The notes below the pieces were generated by a model. The model saw only the letters and a program-made list of their open reading frames with translations. It did not search any database and was not told where the DNA came from. From contig NZ_CP045997.1 of the NCBI RefSeq assembly GCF_010233585.1, positions 7,300,914 through 7,364,913 on the forward strand: a stretch of 64,000 nt of DNA. Reading direction: 5' to 3'. A program made the position numbers and the translations under genes. The stretch is from Spirosoma endbachense (GTDB taxonomy: Bacteria > Bacteroidota > Bacteroidia > Cytophagales > Spirosomataceae). This document shows positions 36,089 through 44,733 of the stretch, one piece after another (within the stretch, counting starts at the first letter, position 1; the number at the start of each line of letters is the position of its first letter).

Positions 36089-37483
36089 TCACTGAGTTGG
36101 CAAACAGACGCTAAATTCGGTGTGGCCCGGTTCTGAATGCACTTTAATTGAACCGTTATGGTGTTCAACGATTCCGTTTACAATATCGAGGCCCAAACCA
36201 GTACCTTTACCTATTTCTTTGGTCGTAAAAAACGGATCGAATATTTTGTCCCGAATATCATCCGGAATGCCAGTGCCATTGTCGATGATTCGGGTTAGCA
36301 CAAATTCCCGGTCCGGCAGACTGACAATATCGATTTTACCGCCATCAGGCAAAGCGTCGATCGCGTTATCGATCAGGTTTGTCCAGACTTGATTCAGCTC
36401 ACCCGGCCACCCGCAAACGGCGGGCAGATTGTCAGGAATGGAAAGATTCAGCTCAATATGCTTGCTCTTGATTTTATGGTTCAATAGCGTAATGGTACTA
36501 CGAATGCCATCGGCAAGCATAACTTGTTCTTTGCCACCGCCCCGGTCCATGTGTGTATAATTTTTGATGGAGCCGATCAGTGTCGAAATTCGTTTTGATG
36601 CTTCGCTAATATCAGAAACCAGCTTTTCAGTCACCAAATTATTGACAATCCAGTTGGTCACACCCGCCAGATTCGTATCATCAACTTTGTCCAGAAGCCA
36701 GTCCAGATCATCGACCGTAAAGCTAAACTCCACCAGTGGCCCGGCCAGGTCCATACTGTCATCGATGCCATGATCATCCAGCCAGTCGGTCAATTCATCT
36801 TCCAGACTCGTTCGTTCGAGTAAGCTCAACTGGCGCGTTTCGCCCGCCGACTTCTGATCCATCTTTTTAAAGAATACCGTTTTCACGCAATCAACCTGAT
36901 CGTCGGTCAGGTTAAGGCTCATCACGGTTTTGAATGCTTCGGGTGTAGCCCGCAAATGCGTACTCAGCGTATCAACCGAACGCACCACCGCTGCCACAGG
37001 ATTATTTAGCTCGTGAGCCAACCCCGCCGACAGTCGTCCCAGCGACGCCAGTTTATCATTCTGCTGAGCCTGCTTCGTAAAATAACGAACGCGGCTGGTC
37101 ATTTGCTGAACCAGCGAGGCCGTCAATTCGTAACAGGTCTGTATCATTCCAAGCAGGTGATCGCGGTGAAGCCGAAGCATTCTTACCGCCGTATGGGTCA
37201 CAAATCGGCTGGGAAAGCTTTTCATCCGCGAGAACGGTAGTACGCCCAAAATGGAGTGCGGATCGTACATATACAATTCATCACCGACACCACTGGAGCC
37301 ATTATCGATACGAACGCGCCCCTCCAGCAACAGCATCAGGTGATCGGCGGGTTCGCCAGGTTTATAGAGTATTGTCTCCTGTTCGTACATAACTTCTTCG
37401 GCCCGGTCGATCAGCCATTGAAGTTGTTCATCCGGAACAGTTGTGAACTCCGGAAATTTTTTAAGGTTCTCTAAAAGGGTCAT
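36089..37483 (-). CDS. sensor histidine kinase with N-terminal cyclic nucleotide-binding domain
   Basis: It encodes 464 residues. Residues about 10-125 form a cNMP-binding/CRP-like fold (EETILYKPGEPADHLMLLLEGRVRI-type pattern, RMLRLHRDHLLGMI). A coiled linker leads to the HisKA box (LASLGRLSAGLAHELNNPVAA, phospho-His), and the HATPase domain has NLIDNAIDALPDGG, DNGTGIPDD, FFTTKEIGKGTGLGL. There is no transmembrane segment, so it senses a cytoplasmic signal. The next gene downstream begins with a receiver domain, its probable partner. Whether it binds cAMP, another nucleotide or nothing cannot be read from the sequence. Confidence 0.93.
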   Translation of the reverse strand: MTLLENLKKFPEFTTVPDEQLQWLIDRAEEVMYEQETILYKPGEPADHLMLLLEGRVRIDNGSSGVGDELYMYDPHSILGVLPFSRMKSFPSRFVTHTAVRMLRLHRDHLLGMIQTCYELTASLVQQMTSRVRYFTKQAQQNDKLASLGRLSAGLAHELNNPVAAVVRSVDTLSTHLRATPEAFKTVMSLNLTDDQVDCVKTVFFKKMDQKSAGETRQLSLLERTSLEDELTDWLDDHGIDDSMDLAGPLVEFSFTVDDLDWLLDKVDDTNLAGVTNWIVNNLVTEKLVSDISEASKRISTLIGSIKNYTHMDRGGGKEQVMLADGIRSTITLLNHKIKSKHIELNLSIPDNLPAVCGWPGELNQVWTNLIDNAIDALPDGGKIDIVSLPDREFVLTRIIDNGTGIPDDIRDKIFDPFFTTKEIGKGTGLGLDIVNGIVEHHNGSIKVHSEPGHTEFSVCLPTQ

Positions 37484-37543
37484 GAGGAAGTAAGACTGGG
37501 TGGAAAAAATTCGATTTGATCCCTGTATTTGATTGACAGACGG

Positions 37544-37571
37544 GTAACTAATTATCCGTCCTATTAGTTAC
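37544..37571. promoter_or_regulatory. 9-bp perfect inverted repeat in divergent promoter region
   Basis: GTAACTAAT (37544-37552) and ATTAGTTAC (37563-37571) are separated by 10 bp, about 60 bp upstream of the kinase gene. The half-site AACTAAT matches the arms of the BlaI-type operator at 8165-8182 but with wider spacing. It is a candidate operator; the regulator is unknown. Confidence 0.35.
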
Positions 37572-37612
37572 AGAAAGACGGTTATGCATTAGGTTTATAG
37601 GTTATTTACTGT

Positions 37613-37690
37613 AGGTCTTTGGCTGTAAAGCGTGCCACGGTTATCAGGAGCAGCATCAGTAACCGTGGCACGCTTTACAGCCAAAGACCT
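37613..37690. repeat. 31-bp perfect hairpin carrying the 48-bp repeat core (copy 1)
   Basis: Arms 37613-37643 and 37660-37690 are perfectly complementary over 31 bp with a 16-nt loop (TCAGGAGCAGCATCAG). The central 48 bp (37628-37675) recur at 41151-41198 with three differences, all in or at the loop. The outer 15 bp of each arm are unique to this locus. It lies between the divergently oriented kinase and ChaN-like genes, so it is not positioned as a terminator for either. Confidence 0.85.
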
Positions 37691-37760
37691 AAGCAGAATT
37701 GAGCAGTTAATATATTCGTTTTCTCCGACATTGAGCTTATAAAATTCGCAAATCCTGCCT

Positions 37761-38672
37761 ATGCGTATCGCCCTGCTTCTCCTTTGCCTGATTGCATTTG
37801 CTTTCCGGCCCGACAAACCTGCCTATCGACTTTACAGTCCTGAGCTGAAATCGCAAACATACGCTAAATTATTGCGTCAGGCCACCGGTGCCGACGTTGT
37901 TTTGTTTGGCGAATTGCACAATAACCCAATCTGTCACTGGCTGGAGCTTCAGCTAACCAAAGATTTACAGGTAGCTAAAAAAGGCACCCTTATTCTGGGC
38001 GCAGAAATGTTTGAGGCCGACAATCAAACGGCACTTACCGACTACGTAACAGGCCATACTACCAGCAAAGAACTAGCTGCTCAAGCCCGGCTCTGGCCCA
38101 ATTTCGATACCGATTACATGCCCATTGCCAGTTTCGCCCGAGAACAGAAGATTCCGTTCGTCGCCACGAATGTACCTCGTAAATATGCGACGCTGGTTGC
38201 CCGGAAAGGCTTAAGCGCACTGGATACCCTATCTGCAGAGGCCAAACGCCAGATGGCCCCATTACCCCTCACCGTTGACCTCACTCTGCCGGGTTATAAG
38301 GCCATGCTCGATATGATGGGGACTCATGGGGGTACTGAGACCAAAACCGACGCACATAAAGCGAACCCCGAACAGGCGGAACGCAGTCCGGCGGCCAATT
38401 TTGCCCGCGCTCAGGCCATCAAAGATGCCACGATGGCTTATTTTATTTTACAGAATCTGAAACCCGGTCAGACCCTCCTGCACTTTAACGGCGATTACCA
38501 TTCCAAGAATTTTGAAGGTATCGTTTGGTATTTACGCCAGCAACGGCCTGATATCAAGGTCGTAACGCTCTCATCCGTTGAAATGGCCGATCCTGATAAA
38601 CCTAAAGTAGAAAGCCCAAACCTGGCCAACTTCATTCTGGCGATTCCGGCCGATATGACGAAGACCTACTGA
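37761..38672 (+). CDS. ChaN-like (DUF399) exported protein
   Basis: It encodes 303 residues with an N-terminal hydrophobic signal (IALLLLCLIAFAF). The family core is ADVVLFGELHNNPICHWLELQL, LGAEMFEADNQTAL, and the C-terminal LLHFNGDYHSKNFEGIVWYL. ChaN-family proteins bind heme or iron in the periplasm. The GELHNNP and HFNGDYHS motifs carry the conserved His residues. No lipobox cysteine is evident. Its stop is only 4 bp from that of the convergent VWA gene, leaving no room for a separate terminator. Confidence 0.85.
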   Translation: MRIALLLLCLIAFAFRPDKPAYRLYSPELKSQTYAKLLRQATGADVVLFGELHNNPICHWLELQLTKDLQVAKKGTLILGAEMFEADNQTALTDYVTGHTTSKELAAQARLWPNFDTDYMPIASFAREQKIPFVATNVPRKYATLVARKGLSALDTLSAEAKRQMAPLPLTVDLTLPGYKAMLDMMGTHGGTETKTDAHKANPEQAERSPAANFARAQAIKDATMAYFILQNLKPGQTLLHFNGDYHSKNFEGIVWYLRQQRPDIKVVTLSSVEMADPDKPKVESPNLANFILAIPADMTKTY

Positions 38673-38676
38673 CCGA

Positions 38677-40182
38677 TCAGAGCGATTTAGCCTTATCAAT
38701 CAATTGAATGAACTCCTGTCGGTACCCGTAGGGATCATAGCGCATGGCGGCCGATGCCCAATTGCGAACATTGCTATAGGTGGCAGTTCCTTTATAAGCT
38801 GAGTTACGCAACAACAGGCCATAGGATGCCACAGAAGCAGCAAATCGCATGTTTTCACTCGCCATACCAAAGTCGACACTGGAATCGAAAATTTGTAAGT
38901 CAAGAGCCTCACTACTAGCTGCCGTAGGGCGTTTGTAGCGAAAATTAATGGTGAACGTTGGTGCAGAACGCAGGCTGGCCTGACCCGGAGAAATCTCTGG
39001 CAAAGCCGGTACAATTTCGTAGAGAGCCGTAATGGTCTGCCCGGCATTCACTTCTCCGGCATCTTCCCGATCGTCGGTAAAATCTTCTTTTTTCAGCAGG
39101 CGGTTTTCATAGCCGATCAGACGATACGACTTTACCTGGCTGGTGTTGAATGTCAATTGAATTTTTACATCCTTGGCGACCGTGTAAAACTTACTGAACT
39201 CGTCCACGAATACCTTCTTCGCCTGTTTTAGATTATCGATGTATTCGTAGTTACCATTTCCTTTGTTGGCAACCTGCTCCATCATGCCATCGTTAAGATT
39301 GCCAACACCAACGCCCACCACCGTCAGAAAAATACCTTTGTCACGTTTGCTGACAATTAGGTCGACCAGCTCTTTCTGACTGCTGGGGCCTACGTTGAAG
39401 TCACCGTCGGTCATCAGGATAACCCGGTTATTTCCGCCGTCAACAAAGTTTTTTTCGGCAATTTCATAGGCCGTAATAATGCCCTGTGCCCCGGCCGTAC
39501 TCCCTCCGGCGCCCAATTGGCTAATGGCCGCTTTCAGCTTACTTTTCTCCGAACCACTGGTTGCGTCAAGTGCTACACCGGCCTGTCCGGCGTAGGTAAC
39601 GATTGCTACTTTATCCTGAGCCCGAAGGTTATCGACAAACGTGGGCAATGCTTCTTTCAGCAGGGGTAATTTATTGGCATCACCCATCGAGCCAGACACA
39701 TCGACCAGCAAAACGATGTTAGAAGGGAGCAGGTTTTCTTTGGCAATCGATTGGCCTTTTACGCCAATCCGAATCAGTTTATGGGCTGCATCCCATGGGC
39801 AACTGCTTACTTCGCCATCAACCGTAATCGGGCGACCGTCCGTTGGATCGGCGTAGTTGAGCGGAAAATAATTGATCAGTTCTTCGGTCCGAATCGCATC
39901 AGCTACAGGCCTGGTATTCGTCGATAGAAATCGACGAACGTTAGCATAGGAGGCTCCATCGGCATCTATCGAAAAGGTAGACGTAGCCTCTTTGGCTACA
40001 TCGACAAAAGGATTTTCAACAATTGTGTTGTATTGCTCTGTACGTATGGGTTCACTTCCGGAAATAAAGTCTGACGAATTGGCGTACTGTGTCGCGTAGG
40101 GATACGGGCCGTTTTTCTCGTCAGCGGTTTGACAGCCTGCCAGCACGAGCAAAGCACTTAGGAACCAGGTTAGTTTTTTCAT
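38677..40182 (-). CDS. VWA-domain lipoprotein, YfbK-like
   Basis: It encodes 501 residues with a lipoprotein signal (LSALLVLAGCQTAD). A Bacteroidota-type N-terminal domain (STFSIDADGASYANVRRFL, EELINYFPLNY) precedes a von Willebrand A domain at about 155-330 with an intact MIDAS (LLVDVSGSMGDANKL, MTDGDFNVG). A DUF3520-type C-terminus follows (ASVASYGLLLRNSAYKG, QEFIQLIDKAKSL). It is surface or periplasmic with a metal-dependent protein-binding role; no partner is known. It is monocistronic and convergent with the ChaN-like gene. Confidence 0.9.
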   Translation of the reverse strand: MKKLTWFLSALLVLAGCQTADEKNGPYPYATQYANSSDFISGSEPIRTEQYNTIVENPFVDVAKEATSTFSIDADGASYANVRRFLSTNTRPVADAIRTEELINYFPLNYADPTDGRPITVDGEVSSCPWDAAHKLIRIGVKGQSIAKENLLPSNIVLLVDVSGSMGDANKLPLLKEALPTFVDNLRAQDKVAIVTYAGQAGVALDATSGSEKSKLKAAISQLGAGGSTAGAQGIITAYEIAEKNFVDGGNNRVILMTDGDFNVGPSSQKELVDLIVSKRDKGIFLTVVGVGVGNLNDGMMEQVANKGNGNYEYIDNLKQAKKVFVDEFSKFYTVAKDVKIQLTFNTSQVKSYRLIGYENRLLKKEDFTDDREDAGEVNAGQTITALYEIVPALPEISPGQASLRSAPTFTINFRYKRPTAASSEALDLQIFDSSVDFGMASENMRFAASVASYGLLLRNSAYKGTATYSNVRNWASAAMRYDPYGYRQEFIQLIDKAKSL

Positions 40183-40353
40183 GATTATCAGGAATTTGGT
40201 CTGGAATTCAGGCTAGTGATTCCTTTGTTTACTCAATGGTTGGAACCAGCGTAGGTGCATTTCATTGAATAAAGTTTTCAGGCCTTTTGCCACCAATTGC
40301 AGTTACATTAATTGGTGGCGTTTTCTTCTTCGCACCAGAAACCCCAACAGAAC

Positions 40354-41118
40354 ATGCTAAAAAACTTACTCAACTTATCAGGGAAGAATGCGCTCGTGAC
40401 AGGATCAAGCCAGGGTATAGGTCAGGGAATTGCACTAGGTCTTGCTGAATTTGGCGCCAATGTGCTGGTTCATTACCGCAGCGATGCCGATGAAGCCAAG
40501 AGCGTATCGGAAGCTATTGCTAAATTTGGCGTAAAAACCAGCGCAATAGGTGTCGATCTGGCAAGCGATAACGCAGCCGACGATTTATTTGACCAAGCCA
40601 CGAAGCAGTTCGGCTCTATCGATATTTTGGTATTGAATGCATCCGTTCAGAAACCCAAACAATGGGCCGAAACCACCCCTCAGGAATTCGAGGAGCAGGT
40701 GATGGCCAACTGGAAATCGACATTATTTATCATGCAAAAGTTTTTGCCCGGCATGACTGAGCGCGGCTGGGGACGAATTCTTACACTGGGTAGTGTTCAG
40801 GAACTGAAGCCGCACCCCGCTATGGTTGTTTATGCCGGTACGAAAGCTGCGGTGGCGAATACGGTTCGCAATCTGGCCATTCAGGTAGCCGATCAGGGCG
40901 TTACAATCAATAATCTCTCCCCTGGTATTATCGACACGCCACGCACCGATGAACCGACCCCGCCTATACCTGATCGCATTAGCCAGCGCATGAGCGTTCC
41001 GGTTGGCTACGACGGTCAGCCAGAAGATATTGCCGGAATGGCTGTCCTTCTCTGTTCCGATGCCGGACGTTATGTGACGGGGCAAACAATTTTCGTGGAT
41101 GGAGGAATGAGTTTGTGA
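40354..41118 (+). CDS. short-chain dehydrogenase/reductase
   Basis: From ATG 40354 it encodes 254 residues. It has the classical SDR features TGSSQGIGQGIALGL (NAD(P) binding), the NAS motif in LVLNASVQKPK, Ser in TLGSVQEL, YAGTKAAV (YxxxK) and the C-terminal YVTGQTIFVDGGMSL. FabG-like proteins of this type reduce 3-oxoacyl or sugar substrates, and specificity cannot be assigned. A GTG start at 40312 adds 14 non-conserved residues and is rejected. It is followed 10 bp later by a 92-bp hairpin element. Confidence 0.92.
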   Translation: MLKNLLNLSGKNALVTGSSQGIGQGIALGLAEFGANVLVHYRSDADEAKSVSEAIAKFGVKTSAIGVDLASDNAADDLFDQATKQFGSIDILVLNASVQKPKQWAETTPQEFEEQVMANWKSTLFIMQKFLPGMTERGWGRILTLGSVQELKPHPAMVVYAGTKAAVANTVRNLAIQVADQGVTINNLSPGIIDTPRTDEPTPPIPDRISQRMSVPVGYDGQPEDIAGMAVLLCSDAGRYVTGQTIFVDGGMSL

Positions 41119-41128
41119 GGATTAGAGC

Positions 41129-41220
41129 TTCGCGCAGAGGTGTCGTTCAGAAGCGTGCCACGGTTATTAGGAGCAGCATTAGAAACCGTGGCACGCTTCT
41201 GAACGACACCTCTGCGCGAA
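41129..41220. repeat. 37-bp perfect hairpin carrying the 48-bp repeat core (copy 2)
   Basis: Arms 41129-41165 and 41184-41220 are perfectly complementary over 37 bp with an 18-nt loop. The core 41151-41198 matches 37628-37675 at 45 of 48 positions. The outer 22 bp of each arm are unrelated to copy 1. It lies between convergent genes, where it could also act as a bidirectional terminator. Confidence 0.85.
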
Positions 41221-41230
41221 AGTTACGGAT

Positions 41231-42298
41231 CTAATTATCCACCAAATCAACGTATTCTGCGACGAGCGCCCAGCAGTGAGCCTCGCACTGCCAGCGCATT
41301 TGCATAAGCGGCCGATCAGCGAACCGGCGCAACCAGGGCTGTTCGTAAGCGGTAAGCAAACCGGCAATGAAGAAATTGAAGGTGTCGAAGTCCCGTTCAA
41401 TATGGTTCGTATCGATGGTAGGCAACACCTCCCCTAATCGCCTGAGCGACGTTGCCAGTATAATTTGTTCAAGACGATTGCCGGTTTTGCTCAACTCCCG
41501 ATGCGCATCGGCAATAAGCCGCGAACGAACGGATTCCAGTTCAGGTATCGTAAAAGCCGCCATCAATCGGGCCAGATGGTAAATAATCAGGGAGGTGCGG
41601 GCATAATGCGGAGCGCACCGAAATGGCTCGGCCACATACCGGCCTGACTCGACTACTGAGCGCAGATAAACCAGCGAATCGGCATCGTGCTGATTGCGGG
41701 GCAAGTTATACTGGTAGATGCAGAACAGGACATTGCTTAAGGCACAGGCATCAAAATCGACACCCATATTTTTCCCGAACCAGGTGGAGTACGCACGCAG
41801 ATTTCGGTACTCGGGATAGGTATTTTTGATTTGATGCCGTTGGCTCCCGTTGGCATGCCGGGCTAGTTTCGCTTTAAGCCAGTTCAATGTATCGGTGGAG
41901 GGCGGTTCAGCGATCTGGGTCAGGTAGACCATGGCCGTATCGTCAATATCGTCGGGAATGCGAAAATGCTCGAAATGACGAAACAGATAACCATTGGGAA
42001 AGTGTCGGGATGGCCGCGTTGGCCAGAAATTATAAGTATCCAGCCCATCTTTGTTCTGAAAAATGGGGAAGGCAGTCCGCGCCTGTTCCGAAATCTGGCG
42101 GATCAGATGCTGCGTATGGGGCGAAACAGCCGAACGCAACGACTGTACTGTAAAAACCGTAATGGCCGTAAAAAAGATATTGGTATCGGAACGTCGATAA
42201 AAAATGGCCGGATTACTGCGAAATGAAGGGAACAAACCGGTTTCGTCCTGCAAATCAGCAATCTTCTCTATAAGATAATCCGTAGTCAACGTTGCCAT
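41231..42298 (-). CDS. uncharacterised protein with DxDDTA motif (possible alpha/alpha-toroid)
   Basis: Starting at ATG 42298 it encodes 355 residues. I recognise no named family. It is helix-rich, and RIPDDIDDTAMVYL (D117-I-D119-D120-T-A) matches the DxDDTA motif where class II terpene cyclases and squalene-hopene cyclases protonate their substrate. Other features are DTNIFFTAITVFTVQSLR, DTYNFWPTRPSRHFPNGYLF and ALSNVLFCIYQYNL. Length is about half that of a squalene cyclase and I see no QW repeats. No signal peptide. It could be a distant prenyl-cyclase-fold protein or the motif could be chance. Confidence 0.7.
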   Translation of the reverse strand: MATLTTDYLIEKIADLQDETGLFPSFRSNPAIFYRRSDTNIFFTAITVFTVQSLRSAVSPHTQHLIRQISEQARTAFPIFQNKDGLDTYNFWPTRPSRHFPNGYLFRHFEHFRIPDDIDDTAMVYLTQIAEPPSTDTLNWLKAKLARHANGSQRHQIKNTYPEYRNLRAYSTWFGKNMGVDFDACALSNVLFCIYQYNLPRNQHDADSLVYLRSVVESGRYVAEPFRCAPHYARTSLIIYHLARLMAAFTIPELESVRSRLIADAHRELSKTGNRLEQIILATSLRRLGEVLPTIDTNHIERDFDTFNFFIAGLLTAYEQPWLRRFADRPLMQMRWQCEAHCWALVAEYVDLVDN

Positions 42299-42886
42299 GT
42301 TCTTCGTAAACATACGTTTTGTTCTAACTTTTCCATTCCGAGAATTAAAGTGCCACTACGTCAGAATGATAAAATTATATATTGTTATTGATGCGTGAAT
42401 TAATTTGTAAAGAAGGCGACCTATTTCTATAGTGCGCCCCTTTTTAGAATCACCCGTTAAATTGGATAACGGGCTAAATTTAGTCCCGTATGAAAGGCAA
42501 AAGCAAACGTATTGGGCCATCCGGGTAGTTGTTTTTGACGTGTTCAGGGCTGGCGGTGATGAATATGTCGATGGCCACCACCGCGCTTTGCGCGGTTCAA
42601 TCTTCATCTCATCGAAGCGCACTTTTCGTCAGTGGCCGGATCATTCGTGTCGGCTATTCGCTGGTTCAGCTCCAGGTTAGCCGGATCTGCATTCAGGGTT
42701 TCACACTTTCGTTCGACGTGCGAACCATGCCCGCTGACATTGCCCATCGTCTTTAATTTGGCAACTCGTAAAATTGTGTAAGCCGATAGTAAACGGGGAT
42801 AGATTTAGTGGTATGCCGCGCTATGCAGGACGAACAAGCAATGGAATCTCAGCGTGAACCGATCGTGTGGAGGGGAAAAACTGAGT

Positions 42887-42942
42887 TCGCTTTCGCGCAT
42901 ATACCACCTTTTAAAACAAAGGTGGTATATGCGCGAAAGCGA
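42887..42942. repeat. 25-bp perfect hairpin
   Basis: Arms 42887-42911 and 42918-42942 are perfectly complementary, with a 6-nt loop (TAAAAC). It lies more than 250 bp from the nearest supported gene, so it is not clearly a terminator. The arm contains TTTCGCGCA, also seen as TTCGCGCA in the outer arm of 41129-41220. Confidence 0.8.
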
Positions 42943-43094
42943 CGGTAAACTAAAGTTACAGGCTGGCCAGCATTACTCTTGCCAATAACCTTCGTTTTTG
43001 TAAATATTTGATAATTGACACAATTTAACGTTAACCTCTCTTAGGGTAATTCCTTGCCCAGTTACTAAAAGAAGCCACTTTAGAAAGGAAAGAA

Positions 43095-43134
43095 GGGGAG
43101 TAACCAGCATTTGTGCAAATGCTGGTTACTCCCC
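43095..43134 (-). terminator. 19-bp perfect hairpin downstream of a small secreted protein gene
   Basis: GGGGAGTAACCAGCATTTG (43095-43113) is perfectly complementary to 43116-43134 with a 2-nt centre. It lies 66 bp past the stop of the minus-strand gene ending at 43200 and could terminate it. Confidence 0.65.
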
Positions 43135-43199
43135 AGTAATTGGATTTACATTATAATACGTCTTATCATCGCCAAGAGAAAATAGAGAATTTAAGCCAG

Positions 43200-43706
43200 T
43201 TATTGGCGAGTGAAATTTATTGCTTCGGGTAACGAAAAGCCATCACCTTGTTTTTTGGTACGAATACCCTCCCGATTAGAAAAATTAGCCTGAAGAACGT
43301 TTTGATTTACCGTCAAGTGAATGTTTACTGATTTGTCTTTTTTCAAATCGTTAAATATTCCGTTGATCGTGTTCAGATTACTAGGAGTACCTGTTGCCAA
43401 AATGGTTGAACGCTTGTCAGAATAGTTTGTATTCTTAAATTCCAACGAACTGCTCACTGCTTTTTTATCTTTCTTATACAGATGAAAGCCGACTATGGCA
43501 TCAGTTCGGATGTTACCTGGAAATAAGATATTCTCCTTTTTTAATAACATCGTTACCGTGTCTTTTCCGTTTGTCCACATCCAAGTTCCTACGAATTTGT
43601 CCAGGTTATTATTCGTGAGATTACTTCCTGAACGGGGAAGCTCTTGTGCGTTGGAAACCGAATTGATCATAACTAAAAAATAAAGGAAGCCGACTATTTT
43701 TTTCAT
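43200..43706 (-). CDS. small secreted protein, DUF6705-like
   Basis: It encodes 168 residues with a signal peptide (VGFLYFLVMINSVSNAQ). The mature part begins NLDKFVGTWMWTNGKDTVTMLL, a lipocalin-like opening, followed by strand-rich sequence (AIVGFHLYKKDKKAV, SVNIHLTVNQNVLQANF). This resembles the DUF6705 group of Bacteroidota secreted proteins, from memory. The coding sequence is visibly richer in A/T than the neighbouring housekeeping genes, and it sits beside a decayed gene, so this may be acquired DNA. Confidence 0.7.
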   Translation of the reverse strand: MKKIVGFLYFLVMINSVSNAQELPRSGSNLTNNNLDKFVGTWMWTNGKDTVTMLLKKENILFPGNIRTDAIVGFHLYKKDKKAVSSSLEFKNTNYSDKRSTILATGTPSNLNTINGIFNDLKKDKSVNIHLTVNQNVLQANFSNREGIRTKKQGDGFSLPEAINFTRQ

Positions 43707-43788
43707 TGGAGTAAGTGATTATGAGTTATCGCGTTAATAGGTGTATTGTCTAATCTCCTATGTGCAAATACAGAAAATGGTGATTAGA

Positions 43789-44733
43789 CTAATTGCAGGG
43801 ATTGCTTACAATATTACCCTGATCATCCACTTTGATGGGATTCCAGTTGCTAAAGTCATCGTTGCCTTTATGGAGACGTAGGCCACAATCGGTTGCCTTC
43901 AAATATTGCAGAAAATTCTTCTCATTTGTATCCTTGTCATTAGCAGGCTTGATGTTGAAGAGGTTTTCTTATGCGATAGAGTAAAGGTCAAAAGATCCTG
44001 TATTGGTTATGTAATCGGCAAACTTCTTGAACTTGTCCAGGTCATCAATATACAGCAAATATTGGGTACCCGAGGCAGTGACTACACCTAACGAAAATGT
44101 TTTGGGATCTACCATTTTGTTTTCCTTATAGATTCCCACTATAGCATACATATCATCGGGAGAAAAGATTGATAATAATCCGGTATAGTGCGAATGTATT
44201 AATCCGTTTATAGGAGCGGTAATATTTAAAGCGACGCCTGCTGTGTTTGGCTCCCCCTGGAAGGCTTGATAAGTAGTGCCAGTGACCGTATAGGCTGATT
44301 CGTAGTTTTGTGTTACTTTACCCTTTAGATCAGCCATTTTGGCCTTGAAGTCATCGTTTTTACTCAGGCTTTCCGAATCCTGACAGGGGTTGGATGGTTG
44401 TGTTTGGGGGGCTGGTCCAGTCCCTTCACCTGGACTAGGGGTGCCACCGGTATCATAACACTGTTGATAAGAGTCAGTATCTACTAATTCCCAACTTGTA
44501 CAGTAATACTCATCCGTGGACCCATGTCCGTAGTCTGGATATGAACAGTTCCCATTGAGACCTGTTGTCGTTGTACCATAAGTAGTTAACGAACCCCAGT
44601 GGAGATTTCGCTGCCTCAGACCACCTGATTCCGTTGCCAATTGACCGCGCCACGGTGGCCACTGCACATAGTTCATCAAACAGACGTTAATAGGCTGATG
44701 AAAAGAAAAATAAGCGGGGCCGCCCGGCGGTGA
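43789..44733 (-). pseudogene. decayed JAMM-like (Mov34/MPN-type) protein gene with internal stop
   Basis: The frame runs without an upstream start from an in-frame TGA at 44734-44736. It contains a repeat-poor Tyr/Gly/Thr region (YGTTTTGLNGNCSYPDYG) and a Pro/Gly linker, then GLIHSHYTGLLSIFSPDDMYA, close to the JAMM zinc motif HxH-x(7-8)-SxxD. It stops at TAA 43969-43971, but the same frame continues for 59 codons (ENLFNIKPANDKD to NGNIVSNPCN-type end) to TAG at 43789. That extension reads like a genuine C-terminus. Loss of the N-terminus and signal plus the internal stop argue for a pseudogene. Confidence 0.7.

Larger units (their letters stand above)
42299..43199. other. gene-poor stretch with overlapping unsupported ORFs and two long hairpins
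   Basis: About 900 bp holds no gene I can support. Small ORFs at 42356-42756 overlap on both strands and match no family I know; one may be a decayed remnant. ACGGGCTAAATTTAGTCCCGT-like symmetry occurs at 42469-42489, and the perfect hairpins at 42887-42942 and 43095-43134 lie here. Confidence 0.5.

Noticed and set aside
42356..42756. Overlapping ORFs of 75 to 88 codons on both strands
   Set aside because: No recognisable domain, heavy overlap with each other and no clear start signal; kept only as part of the gene-poor region.
43969..43971. TAA as a recoded sense codon or programmed read-through
   Set aside because: No recoding signal is visible and the missing N-terminus already points to a pseudogene.
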